Of a DNA stretch of 64,000 bases, positions 38,118 through 50,070 are shown one piece after another. The stretch spans positions 7,540,701-7,604,700 of the forward strand of contig OY979726.1 in the NCBI GenBank assembly GCA_963855995.1, written 5' to 3'. Positions within the stretch are counted from its first letter, which is position 1, and every line of letters begins with the position of its first letter. The position numbers were made by a program, and so were the translations under genes. The notes beneath the pieces were generated by a model. The model ran no database searches. It was given only the letters and a program-made list of their open reading frames with translations, and was not told the DNA's origin. Origin of the DNA: Muricea muricata (lineage: Eukaryota > Cnidaria > Anthozoa > Malacalcyonacea > Plexauridae).

Positions 38118-41022
38118 GTTCATTTTAGCACTCAAAACATCATTTTAAGCTCTAAAACGTCGCCGTGATCGATTTGAGACGGATGTTTTTAGTTGGCAGT
38201 CCTAGCATGTTTTTACGCTCAAATCGCTTCCAGAACGCCTAAAACGTGATTTTGACGATTGTAAGAGCGTTTCTTTTCAGTGTCAAAGCATGTTGTAGGT
38301 TTCTCATTTCAACATGCTATTTTGCTGATGTCGATAGTTTGAGCGCCGAAAACGTGATTGCGGACTTGCTAAGTTCTCCAATTTCGATTTAGAAGCTGTC
38401 TTTTAGGTCCGCGATTGCAATATATCATTGGGCTCAACTCGTTCATTTTAGCACTCAAAACATCATTTTAAGCTCTAAAACGTCGCCGTGATCGATTTGA
38501 GACGGCAATTATTGTTGGCAGTCGGAGCATTTTTTTACGCTCAAATCGCTTCGAGAACGCCTAAAACGCGATTTTGATTATTGTAAGAGCGTTTCTTTTC
38601 AGTCTCAATGCACGTTGTAGGTTTCTAATTTCAACATGCTATTTTGCTGATGTCGAAAGTTTGAGCGCCGAGAACATGATTGCGGACATGCTAAGTTCTC
38701 CAATTTCGATTTAGAAGCTGTCTTTTAGATACGCGATTGCTATATATCATTGTGCTCAACTCGTTCTTTTTAGCACTCAAAACATCATTTTAAGCTCTAA
38801 AACGTCGCCGTGATCGATTTGAGACGGATATTTTTAGTGTGCAGTCTGAGCATGTTTTTACGCTCAAATCGCTTCGAGAACGCCTAAAACGCGATTTTGA
38901 TGATTGTAAGAGCGTTTCTTTTCAGTGTCAAAGCATGTTGTAGGTTTCTCATTTCAACATGCTATTTTGCTGATGTCGATAGTTTGAGCGCCGAAAACGT
39001 GATTGCGGACTTGCTAAGTTCTCCAATTTCGATTTAGAAGCTGTCTTTTAGGTCTGCGATTGCAATATATCATTGGGCTCAACTCGTTCTTTTTAGCACT
39101 CAAAACATCATTTTAAGCTCTAAAACGTCGCCGTGATCGATTTAAAACGGCAATTTTTAGTTGGCTGTCCGAGCATGTTTTTACGCTCAAATCGCTTCGA
39201 GAACGCCTAAAACGCGATTTTGATGATTGTAAGAGCGTTTCTTTTCAGTGTCAAAGCATGTTGTAGGTTTCTCATTTCAACATGCTATTTTGCTGATATC
39301 GATAGTTTGAGCGCCGAAAACGTGATTGCGGACTTGCTAAGCTCTCCAATTTCGATTTAGAAGCTGTCTTTTAGGTCTGCGATTGCAATATATCATTGGG
39401 CTCAACTCGTTCTTTTTAGCACTCAAAACATCATTTTAAGCTCTAAAACGTCGCCGTGATCGATTTAAAACGGCAATTTTTAGTTGGCAGTCCGAGCATG
39501 TTTTTACGCTCAAATCGCTTCCAGAACGCCTAAAACGCGATTTTGATGATTGTAAGAGCGTTTCTTTTCAGTGTCAATGCATGTTGTAGCTTTCTCATTT
39601 CAACATGCTATTTTGCTGATGTCGATAGTTTGAGCGCTGAAAACGTCATTGCGGACTTGCTAAGTTGTCCAATTTCGATTTACAAGCTGTCTTTTAGGTC
39701 CGCGCTTGCAATATATCATTGGGCTCAACTCGTTCATTTTAGCACTCAAAACATCATTTTAAGCTCTAAAACGTCGCCGTGATCGATTTGAGACGGATAT
39801 TTTTAGTTTGCAGTCCGAGCATGTTCTTACGCTCAAATCAATTCCAGAACGCCTAAAACGCGATTTTGATGATTGTAAGAACGTTTCTTTTCAGTCTCAA
39901 AGCATGTTGTAGGTTTCTCATTTCAACATGCTATTTTACTGATGTCGATAGTTTGAGCTCCGAAAACGTGATTGCGGACTTGCTAAGTTTTCCATTTTCG
40001 ATTTAGAAGCTGTCTTTTAGGTCCGCGATTGCAATATATCATTGGGCTCAACTCGTTCATTTTAGCACTCAAAACATTATTTTGAGCTCTAAAACGCTGC
40101 TGTGATCGATTTGAGAAGGCAATTTTTAGTTGGCAGTCCGAGCATGTTTTTACGCTCAAATCGCTTCCAGAACGCCTAAAACGCAATTTTGATGATTGTA
40201 AGAGCGTTTCTTTTCAGTGTCAATGCATGTTGTAGGTTTCTCATTTCAACATGCTATTTTGCTGATGTCGATAGTTTGAGCCCCGAAAACGTGATTGCGG
40301 ACTTGCTAAGTTCTCCAATTTCGATTTAGAAGCTGTCTTTTAGGTCCGCGATTGCAATATATCATTGGGCTCAACTCGTTCATTTTAGCACTCAAAACAT
40401 CATTTTAAGCTCTAAAACGTCGCCGTGATCGATTTGAGACGGCAATTATTGTTGGCAGTCCGAGGATTTTTTTACGCTTAAATCGCTTCGAGAACACCTA
40501 AAACGCGATTTTGATTATTGTAAGAGCGTTTCTTTTCAGTCTCAATGCACGTTGTAGGTTTCTAATTTCAACATGCTATTTTGCTGATGTCGATAGTTTG
40601 AGCGCCGAAAATATGATTGCGAAAATGCTAAGTTCTCCAATTTCGATTTAGAAGCTGTCTCTTAGATACGCGATTTCAATATATCATTGTGCTCAACTCG
40701 TTCTTTTTAGCACTCAAAACATCATTTTAAGCTCTAAAACGTCGCCGTGATCGATTTGAGACGGATATTTTTAGTTTGCAGTCTGAGCATGTTTTTACGC
40801 TCAAATCGCTTCGAGAACGCCTAAAACGCGATTTTGTTGATTGTAAGAACGTTTCTTTTCAGTCTAAAAGCATGCTGTAAGTTTCTCATTTCAACATGCT
40901 ATTTTGCTGATGTCGATAGTTTGAGCGCTGAAAACGTGATTGCGGACTTGCTAAGTTCTCCAATTTCGATTTAGAAGCTGTCTTTTAGGTCCGCGATTGC
41001 AATATATCATTGGGCTCAACTC
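38118..41022 (+). repeat. HOR-3 copy 1, types 1-9 (9 monomers)
   Basis: HOR-3 types in order: (1) CAGTCCTAGC 38197, (2) CAGTCGGAGC 38519, (3) TGTGCAGTC, (4) and (5) AAAACGG, (6) CAATTCCAG with GAGCTCC, (7) ACGCTGCTGTGATC, (8) GTCCGAGGATTTTTTT with CGCTTAAATC, (9) GATTTTGTTGATTG. Type 10 (GAGACCGCAATTG) is absent. At 41023 the array switches to GTACTTTTTAGCACCC. Private changes: TTGGCTGTCCG near 39162, AACGTCATTG near 39645 and GTTCTTACGC near 39824. Confidence 0.85.
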
Positions 41023-44000
41023 GTACTTTTTAGCACCCAAAACATCATTTTAAGCTCTAAACGTCGCCGTGATCGTTTTGAGACGGCAATTTTTAGTTGG
41101 CAGTCTGAGCATGTTTTTACGCTCAAATCGCTTCGACAACGTCTAAAACGCGATTTTGATTATTGTAAGAGCGTTTCTTTTCAGTCTCAAAGCATGTTGT
41201 AGGTTTCTCATTTCAACATGCTATTTTGCTGATGTCGATAGTTTGATCGCCGGAAACATGATTGTGGACTTCCTATAAGTTCTCCAATTTCGATTTAGAA
41301 GACAGCTTTTAGGTACGCGATTGCAATATATTATTGTGCTCAACTCGTTCATTTTAGCACTAAAAACATCATTTTAAGCTACAAAACGTCGCCGTGATCG
41401 ATTTGAGACGGCAATTTTTAGTGTGCAGTTTGAGCATGTTTTTACGCTCAAATCACTTCAAGAACGCCTAAAACGCGATTTTGATGACTGTAAGAGCGTT
41501 TCTTTTCATTCTCAAAGCATTTTGTAGGTTTCTAATTTCAACATGCTATTTTGCTTATGTCCATAGTCTGAGCGCCGAAAACATGATTGCGGACTTCCTA
41601 TAAGTTCTCCAATTTCGATTTAGAAGACAGCTTTTAAGTACGCGATTGCAATATATTATTGTGCTCAACTCGTTCATTTTAGCACACAAAACATCATTTT
41701 AAGCTATAAAACGTCGCCGTGATCGATTTGAGACGGCAATTGTTAGTGTGCAGTCTGAGCATGTTTTTACGCTCAAATCACTTCCAGAACGCCTAAAACG
41801 CGGTTTTGATGACTGTAAGAGCGTTTCTTTTCATTCTCAAAGCATGTTGTAGGTTTCTAATTTCAACATGCTATTTTGCTGATGTCGATAGTCTGAGCGC
41901 CGAGAACATGATTGCGGACATGCTAAGTTCTCCAATTTCGATTTAGAAGCTGTCTTTTACATACGCGATTGCTATATATCATTGTGCTCAACTCGTTCTT
42001 TTTAGCACTCAAAACATCATTTTAAGCTCTAAAACGTCGCCGTGATCGATTTGAGACGGATATTTTTAGTTTGCAGTCTGAGCATGTTTTTACGCTCAAA
42101 TCGCTTCGAGAACGCCTAAAACGCGATTTTGATGATTGTAAGAACGTTTCTTTTCAGTCTAAAAGCATGCTGTAAGTTTCTCATTTCAACATGCTATTTT
42201 GCTGATGTCGATAGTTTGAGCGCCGAAAACATGATTGCGGACTTCCTATAAGTTCTCCAATTTCGATTTAGAAGCTGTCTTTTAGGACCGCGATTGCAAT
42301 ATATCATTGTGCTCAAGTCATTCTTTTTAGCACTCAAAACATCATTTTAAGCTCTAAAACGTCGCCGTGATTGATTTGAGACGGATATTTTTAGTTGGAA
42401 GTCTGAGCATGTTTTTACGCTCAAATCGCATCCAGAACGCCTAAAACGCGATTTTGATGATTGTAAGAGCGTTTCTTTTCAGTGTCAATGCATGTTGTAG
42501 GTTTCTCATTTCAACATGCTATTTTGCTGATGTCGATAGTTTGAGCGCCGAAAACGTGATTGCGGACTTGCTAAGTTCTCCAATTTCGATTTAGAAGCTG
42601 TCTTTTAGGTCCACGATTGCAATATATCATTGGGCTCAACTCGTTCATTTTAGCACTCAAAACATCATTTTAAGCTCTAAAACGTCGCCGTGATCGATTT
42701 GAGACGGCAATTATTGTTGGCAGTCCGAGCATTTTTTTACGCTCAAATCGCTTCGAGAACGCCTAAAACGCGATTTTGATTATTGTAAGAGCGTTTCTTT
42801 TCAGTCTCAATGCACGTTGTAGGTTTCTAATTTCAACATGCTATTTTGCTGATGTCGATAGTTTGAGCGCCGAAAACATGATTGCGGACATGCTAAGTTC
42901 TCCAATTTCGATTTAGAAGCTGTCTTTTAGATACGCAATTTCAATATATCATTGTGCTCAACTCGTTCTTTTTAGCACTCAAAACATCATTTTAAGCTCT
43001 AAAACGTCGCCGTGATCGACTTGAGACGGATATTTTTAGTTTCCAGTCTGAGCATGTTTTTACGCTCAAATCGCTTCGAGAACGCCTAAAACGCGATTTT
43101 GATGATTGTAAGAACGTTTCTTTTTAGTCTAAAAGCATGCTGTAAGTTTCTCATTTCAACATGCTATTTTGCTGATGTCGATAGTTTGAGCGCCGAAAAC
43201 ATGATTGCGGACATGCTAAGTTCTCCAATTTCGATTTAGAAGCTGTCTTTTAGGTACGCGATTTCAATAAATCATTGTGCTCAACTCGTTCTTTTTAGCA
43301 CTCAAAACATCATTTTAAGCTCTAAAACGTCGGCGTGATCGATTTTAGTCGGCAATTTTTAGTTGGCAGTCTGAGCATGTTTTTACGCTCAAATCGCTCC
43401 AGAACGTCTAAAACGCGATTTTGATGATTGTATAGCGTTTCTTTTCATTCTCAAAGCATGTTGTAGGTTTCTCATTTCAACATGCTATTTTGCTGATGTC
43501 GATAGTTTGATCGCCGGAAACATGATTGCGGACTTCCTATAAGTTCTCCAATTTCGATTTAGAAGACAGCTTTTAAGTACGCGATTGCAATATATTATTG
43601 TGCTCAACTCGTTCATTTTAGCACACAAAACATCATTTTAAGCTATAAAACGTCGCCGTGATCGATTTGAGACGGCAATTGTTAGTGTGCAGTCTGAGCA
43701 TGTTTTTACGCTCAAATCACTTCCAGAACGCCTAAAACGCGGTTTTGATGACTGTAAGAGCGTTTCTTTTCATTCTCAAAGCATGTTGTAGGTTTCTAAT
43801 TTCAACATGCTATTTTGCTGATGTCGATAGTCTGAGCGCCGAGAACATGATTGCGGACATGCTAAGTTCTCCAATTTCGATTTAGAAGCTGTCTTTTACA
43901 TACGCGATTGCTATATATCATTGTGCTCAACTCGTTCTTTTTAGCACTCAAAACATCATTTTAAGCTCTAAAACGTCGCCGTGATCGATTTGAGACGGAT

Positions 44001-44256
44001 ATTTTTAGTTTGCAGTCTGAGCATGTTTTTACGCTCAAATCGCTTCGAGAACGCCTAAAACGCGATTTTGATGATTGTAAGAACGTTTCTTTTTAGTCTA
44101 AAAGCATGCTGTAAGTTTCTTATTTCAACATGCTATTTTGCTGATGTCGATAGTTTGAGCGCCGAAAACATGATTGCGGACATGCTAAGTTCTCCAATTT
44201 CGATTTAGAAGCTGTCTTTTAGGTCCGCGCTTGCAATATATCATTGGGCTCAACTC
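41023..44256 (+). repeat. First ten monomers of super-unit 2
   Basis: Repeats the start of 35208-38117 (TTCGACAACGTCT, then ACTTCAAG with TGCTTATGTCC at 41552, shift 5,814). It then inserts two monomers otherwise found near 37472-38117 (TTTTAAGTACGCG, GCGGTTTTG), and returns near 42240 to the CGCATCCAG series (42428, shift 6,462). The TTTAGTCGG trimer follows at 43285 (shift 6,139), reaching the HOR-3 junction. The duplicated monomer of 36639-36961 is absent here. Confidence 0.75.
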
Positions 44257-46838
44257 GTTCATTTTAGCACTCAAAACATCATTTTAAGCTCTAAAACGTC
44301 GCCGTGATCGATTTGAGACGGCAATTATTGTTGGCAGTCGGAGCATTTTTTTACGCTCAAATCGCTTCGAGAACGCCTAAAACGCGATTTTGATTATTGT
44401 AAGAGCGTTTCTTTTCAGTCTCAATGCACGTTGTAGGTTTCTAATTTCAACATGCTATTTTGCTGATGTCGATAGTTTGAGCGCCGAGAACATGATTGCG
44501 GACATGCTAAGTTCTCCAATTTCGATTTAGAAGCTGTCTTTTAGATACGCGATTGCTATATATCATTGTGCTCAACTCGTTCTTTTTAGCACTCAAAACA
44601 TCATTTTAAGCTCTAAAACGTCGCCGTGATCGATTTGAGACGGATATTTTTAGTGTGCAGTCTGAGCATGTTTTTACGCTCAAATCGCTTCGAGAACGCC
44701 TAAAACGCGATTTTGATGATTGTAAGAGCGTTTCTTTTCAGTGTCAAAGCATGTTGTAGGTTTCTCATTTCAACATGCTATTTTGCTGATGTCGATAGTT
44801 TGAGCGCCGAAAACGTGATTGCGGACTTGCTAAGTTCTCCAATTTCGATTTAGAAGCTGTCTTTTAGGTCTGCGATTGCAATATATCATTGGGCTCAACT
44901 CGTTCTTTTTAGCACTCAAAACATCATTTTAAGCTCTAAAACGTCGCCGTGATCGATTTAAAACGGCAATTTTTAGTTGGCAGTCCGAGCATGTTTTTAC
45001 GCTCAAATCGCTTCGAAAACGCCTAAAACGCGATTTTGATGATTGTAAGAGCGTTTCTTTTCAGTGTCAAAGCATGTTGTAGGTTTCTCATTTCAACATG
45101 CTATTTTGCTGATATCGATAGTTTGAGCGCCGAAAACGTGATTGCGGACTTGCTAAGTTCTCCAATTTCGATTTAGAAGCTGTCTTTTAGGTCTGCGATT
45201 GCAATATATCATTGGGCTCAACTCGTTCTTTTTAGCACTCAAAACATCATTTTAAGCTCTAAAACGTCGCCGTGATCGATTTAAAACGGCAATTTTTAGT
45301 TGGCAGTCCGAGCATGTTTTTACGCTCAAATCGCTTCCAGAACGCCTAAAACGCGATTTTGATGATTGTAAGAGCGTTTCTTTTCAGTGTCAATGCATGT
45401 TGTAGCTTTCTCATTTCAACATGCTATTTTGCTGATGTCGATAGTTTGAGCGCTGAAAGCGTGATTGCGGACTTGCTAAGTTGTCCAATTTCGATTTAGA
45501 AGCTGTCTTTTAGGTCCGCGCTTGCAATATATCATTGGGCTCAACTCGTTCATTTTAGCACTCAAAACATCATTTTAAGCTCTAAAACGTCGCCGTGATC
45601 GATTTGAGACGGATATTTTTAGTTTGCAGTCCGAGCATGTTTTTACGCTCAAATCAATTCCAGAACGCCTAAAACGCGATTTTGATGATTGTAAGAACGT
45701 TTCTTTTCAGTCTCAAAGCATGTTGTAGGTTTCTCATTTCAACATGCTATTTTACTGATGTCGATAGTTTGAGCTCCGAAAACGTGATTGCGGACTTGCT
45801 AAGTTTTCCATTTTCGATTTAGAAGCTGTCTTTTAGGTCCGCGATTGCAATATATCATTGGGCTCAACTCGTTCATTTTAGCACTCAAAACATCATTTTA
45901 AGCTCTAAAACGTCGCCGTGATCGATTTAAAACGGCAATTTTTAGTTGGCAGTCCGAGCATGTTTTTACGCTCAAATCGCTTCCAGAACGCCTAAAACGC
46001 AATTTTGATGATTGTAAGAGCGTTTCTTTTCAGTGTCAATGCATGTTGTAGGTTTCTCATTTCAACATGCTATTTTGCTGATGTCGATAGTTTGAGCCCC
46101 GAAAACGTGATTGCGGACTTGCTAAGTTCTCCAATTTCGATTTAGAAGCTGTCTTTTAGGTCCGCGATTGCAATATATCATTGGGCTCAACTCGTTCATT
46201 TTAGCACTCAAAACATCATTTTAAGCTCTAAAACGTCGCCGTGATCGATTTGAGACGGCAATTATTGTTGGCAGTCCGAGGATTTTTTTACGCTTAAATC
46301 GCTTCGAGAACACCTAAAACGCGATTTTGATTATTGTAAGAGCGTTTCTTTTCAGTCTCAATGCACGTTGTAGGTTTCTAATTTCAACATGCTATTTTGC
46401 TGATGTCGATAGTTTGAGCGCCGAAAATATGATTGCGAAAATGCTAAGTTCTCCAATTTCGATTTAGAAGCTGTCTCTTAGATACGCGATTTCAATATAT
46501 CATTGTGCTCAACTCGTTCTTTTTAGCACTCAAAACATCATTTTAAGCTCTAAAACGTCGCCGTGATCGATTTGAGACGGATATTTTTAGTTTGCAGTCT
46601 GAGCATGTTTTTACGCTCAAATCGCTTCGAGAACGCCTAAAACGCGATTTTGTTGATTGTAAGAACGTTTCTTTTCAGTCTAAAAGCATGCTGTAAGTTT
46701 CTCATTTCAACATGCTATTTTGCTGATGTCGATAGTTTGAGCGCTGAAAACGTGATTGCGGACTTGCTAAGTTCTCCAATTTCGATTTAGAAGCTGTCTT
46801 TTAGGTCCGCGATTGCAATATATCATTGGGCTCAACTC
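44257..46838 (+). repeat. HOR-3 copy 2, types 2-9 (8 monomers)
   Basis: Agrees with HOR-3 copy 1 at a shift of 5,816 bp: CAGTCGGAGC 38519/44335, GATATCGATAG 39295/45111 and GAGCCCCG 40278/46094. It agrees with the copy at 52 kb at 8,077 bp (44335/52412, 46094/54171). Type 1 and type 10 are missing. At the type 7 position (near 45900) the monomer reads AAAACGTCGCC with AAAACGGC instead of ACGCTGCTG, so a different type has replaced part of it while the flanks stay in register. Confidence 0.85.
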
Positions 46839-48454
46839 GTACTTTTTAGCACTCAAAACATCATTTTAAGCTCTAAAACGTCGCCGTGATCGATTTGAGA
46901 CGGATATTTTTAGTTTGCAGTCCGAGCAAGTTTTTACGCTCAAATCAATTCCAGAACGCCTAAAACGCGATTTTGATGATTGTAAGAACGTTTCTCTTCA
47001 GTCTCAAAGCATGTTGTAGGTTTCTCATTTCAACATGCTATTTTACTGATGTCGATAGTCTGAGCGCCGAAAACATGATTGCGGACTTGCTAAGTTCTCC
47101 AATTTCGATTTAGAAGCTGTCTTTTAGGTCCGCGATTGCAATATATCATTGGGCTCAACTCGTTCATTTTAGCACTCAAAACATCATTTTAAGCTCTAAA
47201 ACGTCGCCGTGATCGATTTGAGACCGCAATTGTTAGTAGGCAGTCTGAGCATGTTTTTACGCTCAAATCACTTCCAGAACGCCTAAAACGCGATTTTGAT
47301 GACTGTAAGAGCGTTTCTTTTTATTGTCAAAGCATGTTGTAGGCTTCAAATTTCAACATTCTATTTTGCTGATGTCGATAGTTTGAGCGCCGAAAACATG
47401 ATTGCGGAATTCCTATAAGTTCTACAATTTCAATTTAGAAGCTGTCTTTTAGGTACGCAATTGCAATATATTATTGTCCTCAACTCGTTCATTTTAGCAC
47501 TCAAAACATCATTTTAAGCTCTAAAACGTCGCCGTGATCGATTTGAGACGGATATTTTTAGTTGGAAGTCTGAGCATGTTTTTACGCTCAAATCGCATCC
47601 AGAACGCCTAAAACGCGATTTTGATGATTGTAAGAGCGTTTCTTTTCAGTGTCAATGCATGTTGTAGGTTTCTCATTTCAACATGCTATTTTGCTGATGT
47701 CGATAGTTTGAGCGCCGAAAACGTGATTGCGGACTTGCTAAGTTCTCCAATTTCGATTTAGAAGCTGTCTTTTAGGTCCACGATTGCAATATATCATTGG
47801 GCTCAACTCGTTCATTTTAGCACTCAAAACATCATTTTAAGCTCTAAAACGTCGCCGTGATCGATTTGAGACGGCAATTATTGTTGGCAGTCCGAGCATT
47901 TTTTTACGCTCAAATCGCTTCGAGAACGCCTAAAACGCGATTTTGATTATTGTAAGAGCGTTTCTTTTCAGTCTCAATGCACGTTGTAGGTTTCTAATTT
48001 CAACATGCTATTTTGCTGATGTCGATAGTTTGAGCGCCGAAAACATGATTGCGGACATGCTAAGTTCTCCAATTTCGATTTAGAAGCTGTCTTTTAGATA
48101 CGCAATTTCAATATATCATTGTGCTCAACTCGTTCTTTTTAGCACTCAAAACATCATTTTAAGCTCTAAAACGTCGCCGTGATCGATTTGAGACGGATAT
48201 TTTTAGTTTGCAGTCTGAGCATGTTTTTACGCTCAAATCGCTTCGAGAACGCCTAAAACGCGATTTTGATGATTGTAAGAACGTTTCTTTTTAGTCTAAA
48301 AGCATGCTGTAAGTTTCTCATTTCAACATGCTATTTTGCTGATGTCGATAGTTTGAGCGCTGAAAACGTGATTGCGGACTTGCTAAGTTCTCCAATTTCG
48401 ATTTAGAAGCTGTCTTTTAGGTCCGCGATTGCAATATATCATTGGGCTCAACTC
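46839..48454 (+). repeat. Five-monomer tandem duplication, unit 1 (1,616 bp)
   Basis: The unit contains GCAAGTTTTTACGC (46926), a GAGACCGCAATTGTTAGTAGG monomer (HOR-3 type 10) with GTAGGCTTCAAATTTC (47341), the CGCATCCAG type, AATTATTGTTGG, and TTTGCAG with CTTTTTAGTCTAAAAG. The next unit repeats this order at exactly 1,616 bp. Confidence 0.88.
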
Positions 48455-50070
48455 GTACTTTTTAGCACTCAAAACATCATTTTAAGCTCTAAAACGTCGC
48501 CGTGATCGATTTGAGACGGATATTTTTAGTTTGCAGTCCGAGCAAGTTTTTACGCTCAAATCAATTCCAGAACGCCTAAAACGCGATTTTGATGATTGTA
48601 AGAACGTTTCTCTTCAGTCTCAAAGCATGTTGTAGGTTTCTCATTTCAACATGCTATTTTACTGATGTCGATAGTCTGAGCGCCGAAAACATGATTGCGG
48701 ACTTGCTAAGTTCTCCAATTTCGATTTAGAAGCTGTCTTTTAGGTCCGCGATTGCAATATATCATTGGGCTCAACTCGTTCATTTTAGCACTCAAAACAT
48801 CATTTTAAGCTCTAAAACGTCGCCGTGATCGATTTGAGACCGCAATTGTTAGTAGGCAGTCTGAGCATGTTTTTACGCTCAAATCACTTCCAGAACGCCT
48901 AAAACGCGATTTTGATGACTGTAAGAGCGTTTCTTTTTATTGTCAAAGCATGTTGTAGGCTTCAAATTTCAACATTCTATTTTGCTGATGTCGATAGTTT
49001 GAGCGCCGAAAACATGATTGCGGAATTCCTATAAGTTCTACAATTTCAATTTAGAAGCTGTCTTTTAGGTACGCAATTGCAATATATTATTGTCCTCAAC
49101 TCGTTCATTTTAGCACTCAAAACATCATTTTAAGCTCTAAAACGTCGCCGTGATCGATTTGAGACGGATATTTTTAGTTGGAAGTCTGAGCATGTTTTTA
49201 CGCTCAAATCGCATCCAGAACGCCTAAAACGCGATTTTGATGATTGTAAGAGCGTTTCTTTTCAGTGTCAATGCATGTTGTAGGTTTCTCATTTCAACAT
49301 GCTATTTTGCTGATGTCGATAGTTTGAGCGCCGAAAACGTGATTGCGGACTTGCTAAGTTCTCCAATTTCGATTTAGAAGCTGTGTTTTAGGTCCACGAT
49401 TGCAATATATCATTGGGCTCAACTCGTTCATTTTAGCACTCAAAACATCATTTTAAGCTCTAAAACGTCGCCGTGATCGATTTGAGACGGCAATTATTGT
49501 TGGCAGTCCGAGCATTTTTTTACGCTCAAATCGCTTCGAGAACGCCTAAAACGCGATTTTGATTATTGTAAGAGCGTTTCTTTTCAGTCTCAATGCACGT
49601 TGTAGGTTTCTAATTTCAACATGCTATTTTGCTGATGTCGATAGTTTGAGCGCCGAAAACATGATTGCGGACATGCTAAGTTCTCCAATTTCGATTTAGA
49701 AGCTGTCTTTTAGATACGCAATTTCAATATATCATTGTGCTCAACTCGTTCTTTTTAGCACTCAAAACATCATTTTAAGCTCTAAAACGTCGCCGTGATC
49801 GATTTGAGACGGATATTTTTAGTTTGCAGTCTGAGCATGTTTTTACGCTCAAATCGCTTCGAGAACGCCTAAAACGCGATTTTGATGATTGTAAGAACGT
49901 TTCTTTTTAGTCTAAAAGCATGCTGTAAGTTTCTCATTTCAACATGCTATTTTGCTGATGTCGATAGTTTGAGCGCCGAAAACATGATTGCGGACATGCT
50001 AAGTTCTCCAATTTCGATTTAGAAGCTGTCTTTTAGGTACACGATTTCAATATATCATTGTGCTCAACTC
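48455..50070 (+). repeat. Five-monomer tandem duplication, unit 2 (1,616 bp)
   Basis: Matches unit 1 at 1,616 bp: GCAAG 46926/48542 and AGGCTTC 47341/48957. The duplicated stretch runs about 46690-48305 against 48306-49921. Past 49973 it differs (GCGCCGAAAACATG against GCGCTGAAAACGTG). One difference seen within is CTGTGTTTTAGG near 49382 against CTGTCTTTTAGG. Near identity implies a recent event. Confidence 0.88.

Noticed and set aside
39983-40186. 67-codon open frame on the - strand, repeated at 53876, 57753, 58076 and 63242
   Set aside because: All are the ACGCTG (type 7) monomer of HOR-3. The copy at 61.3-61.5 kb is broken by a one-base deletion. Conservation follows from HOR duplication and not from coding constraint.
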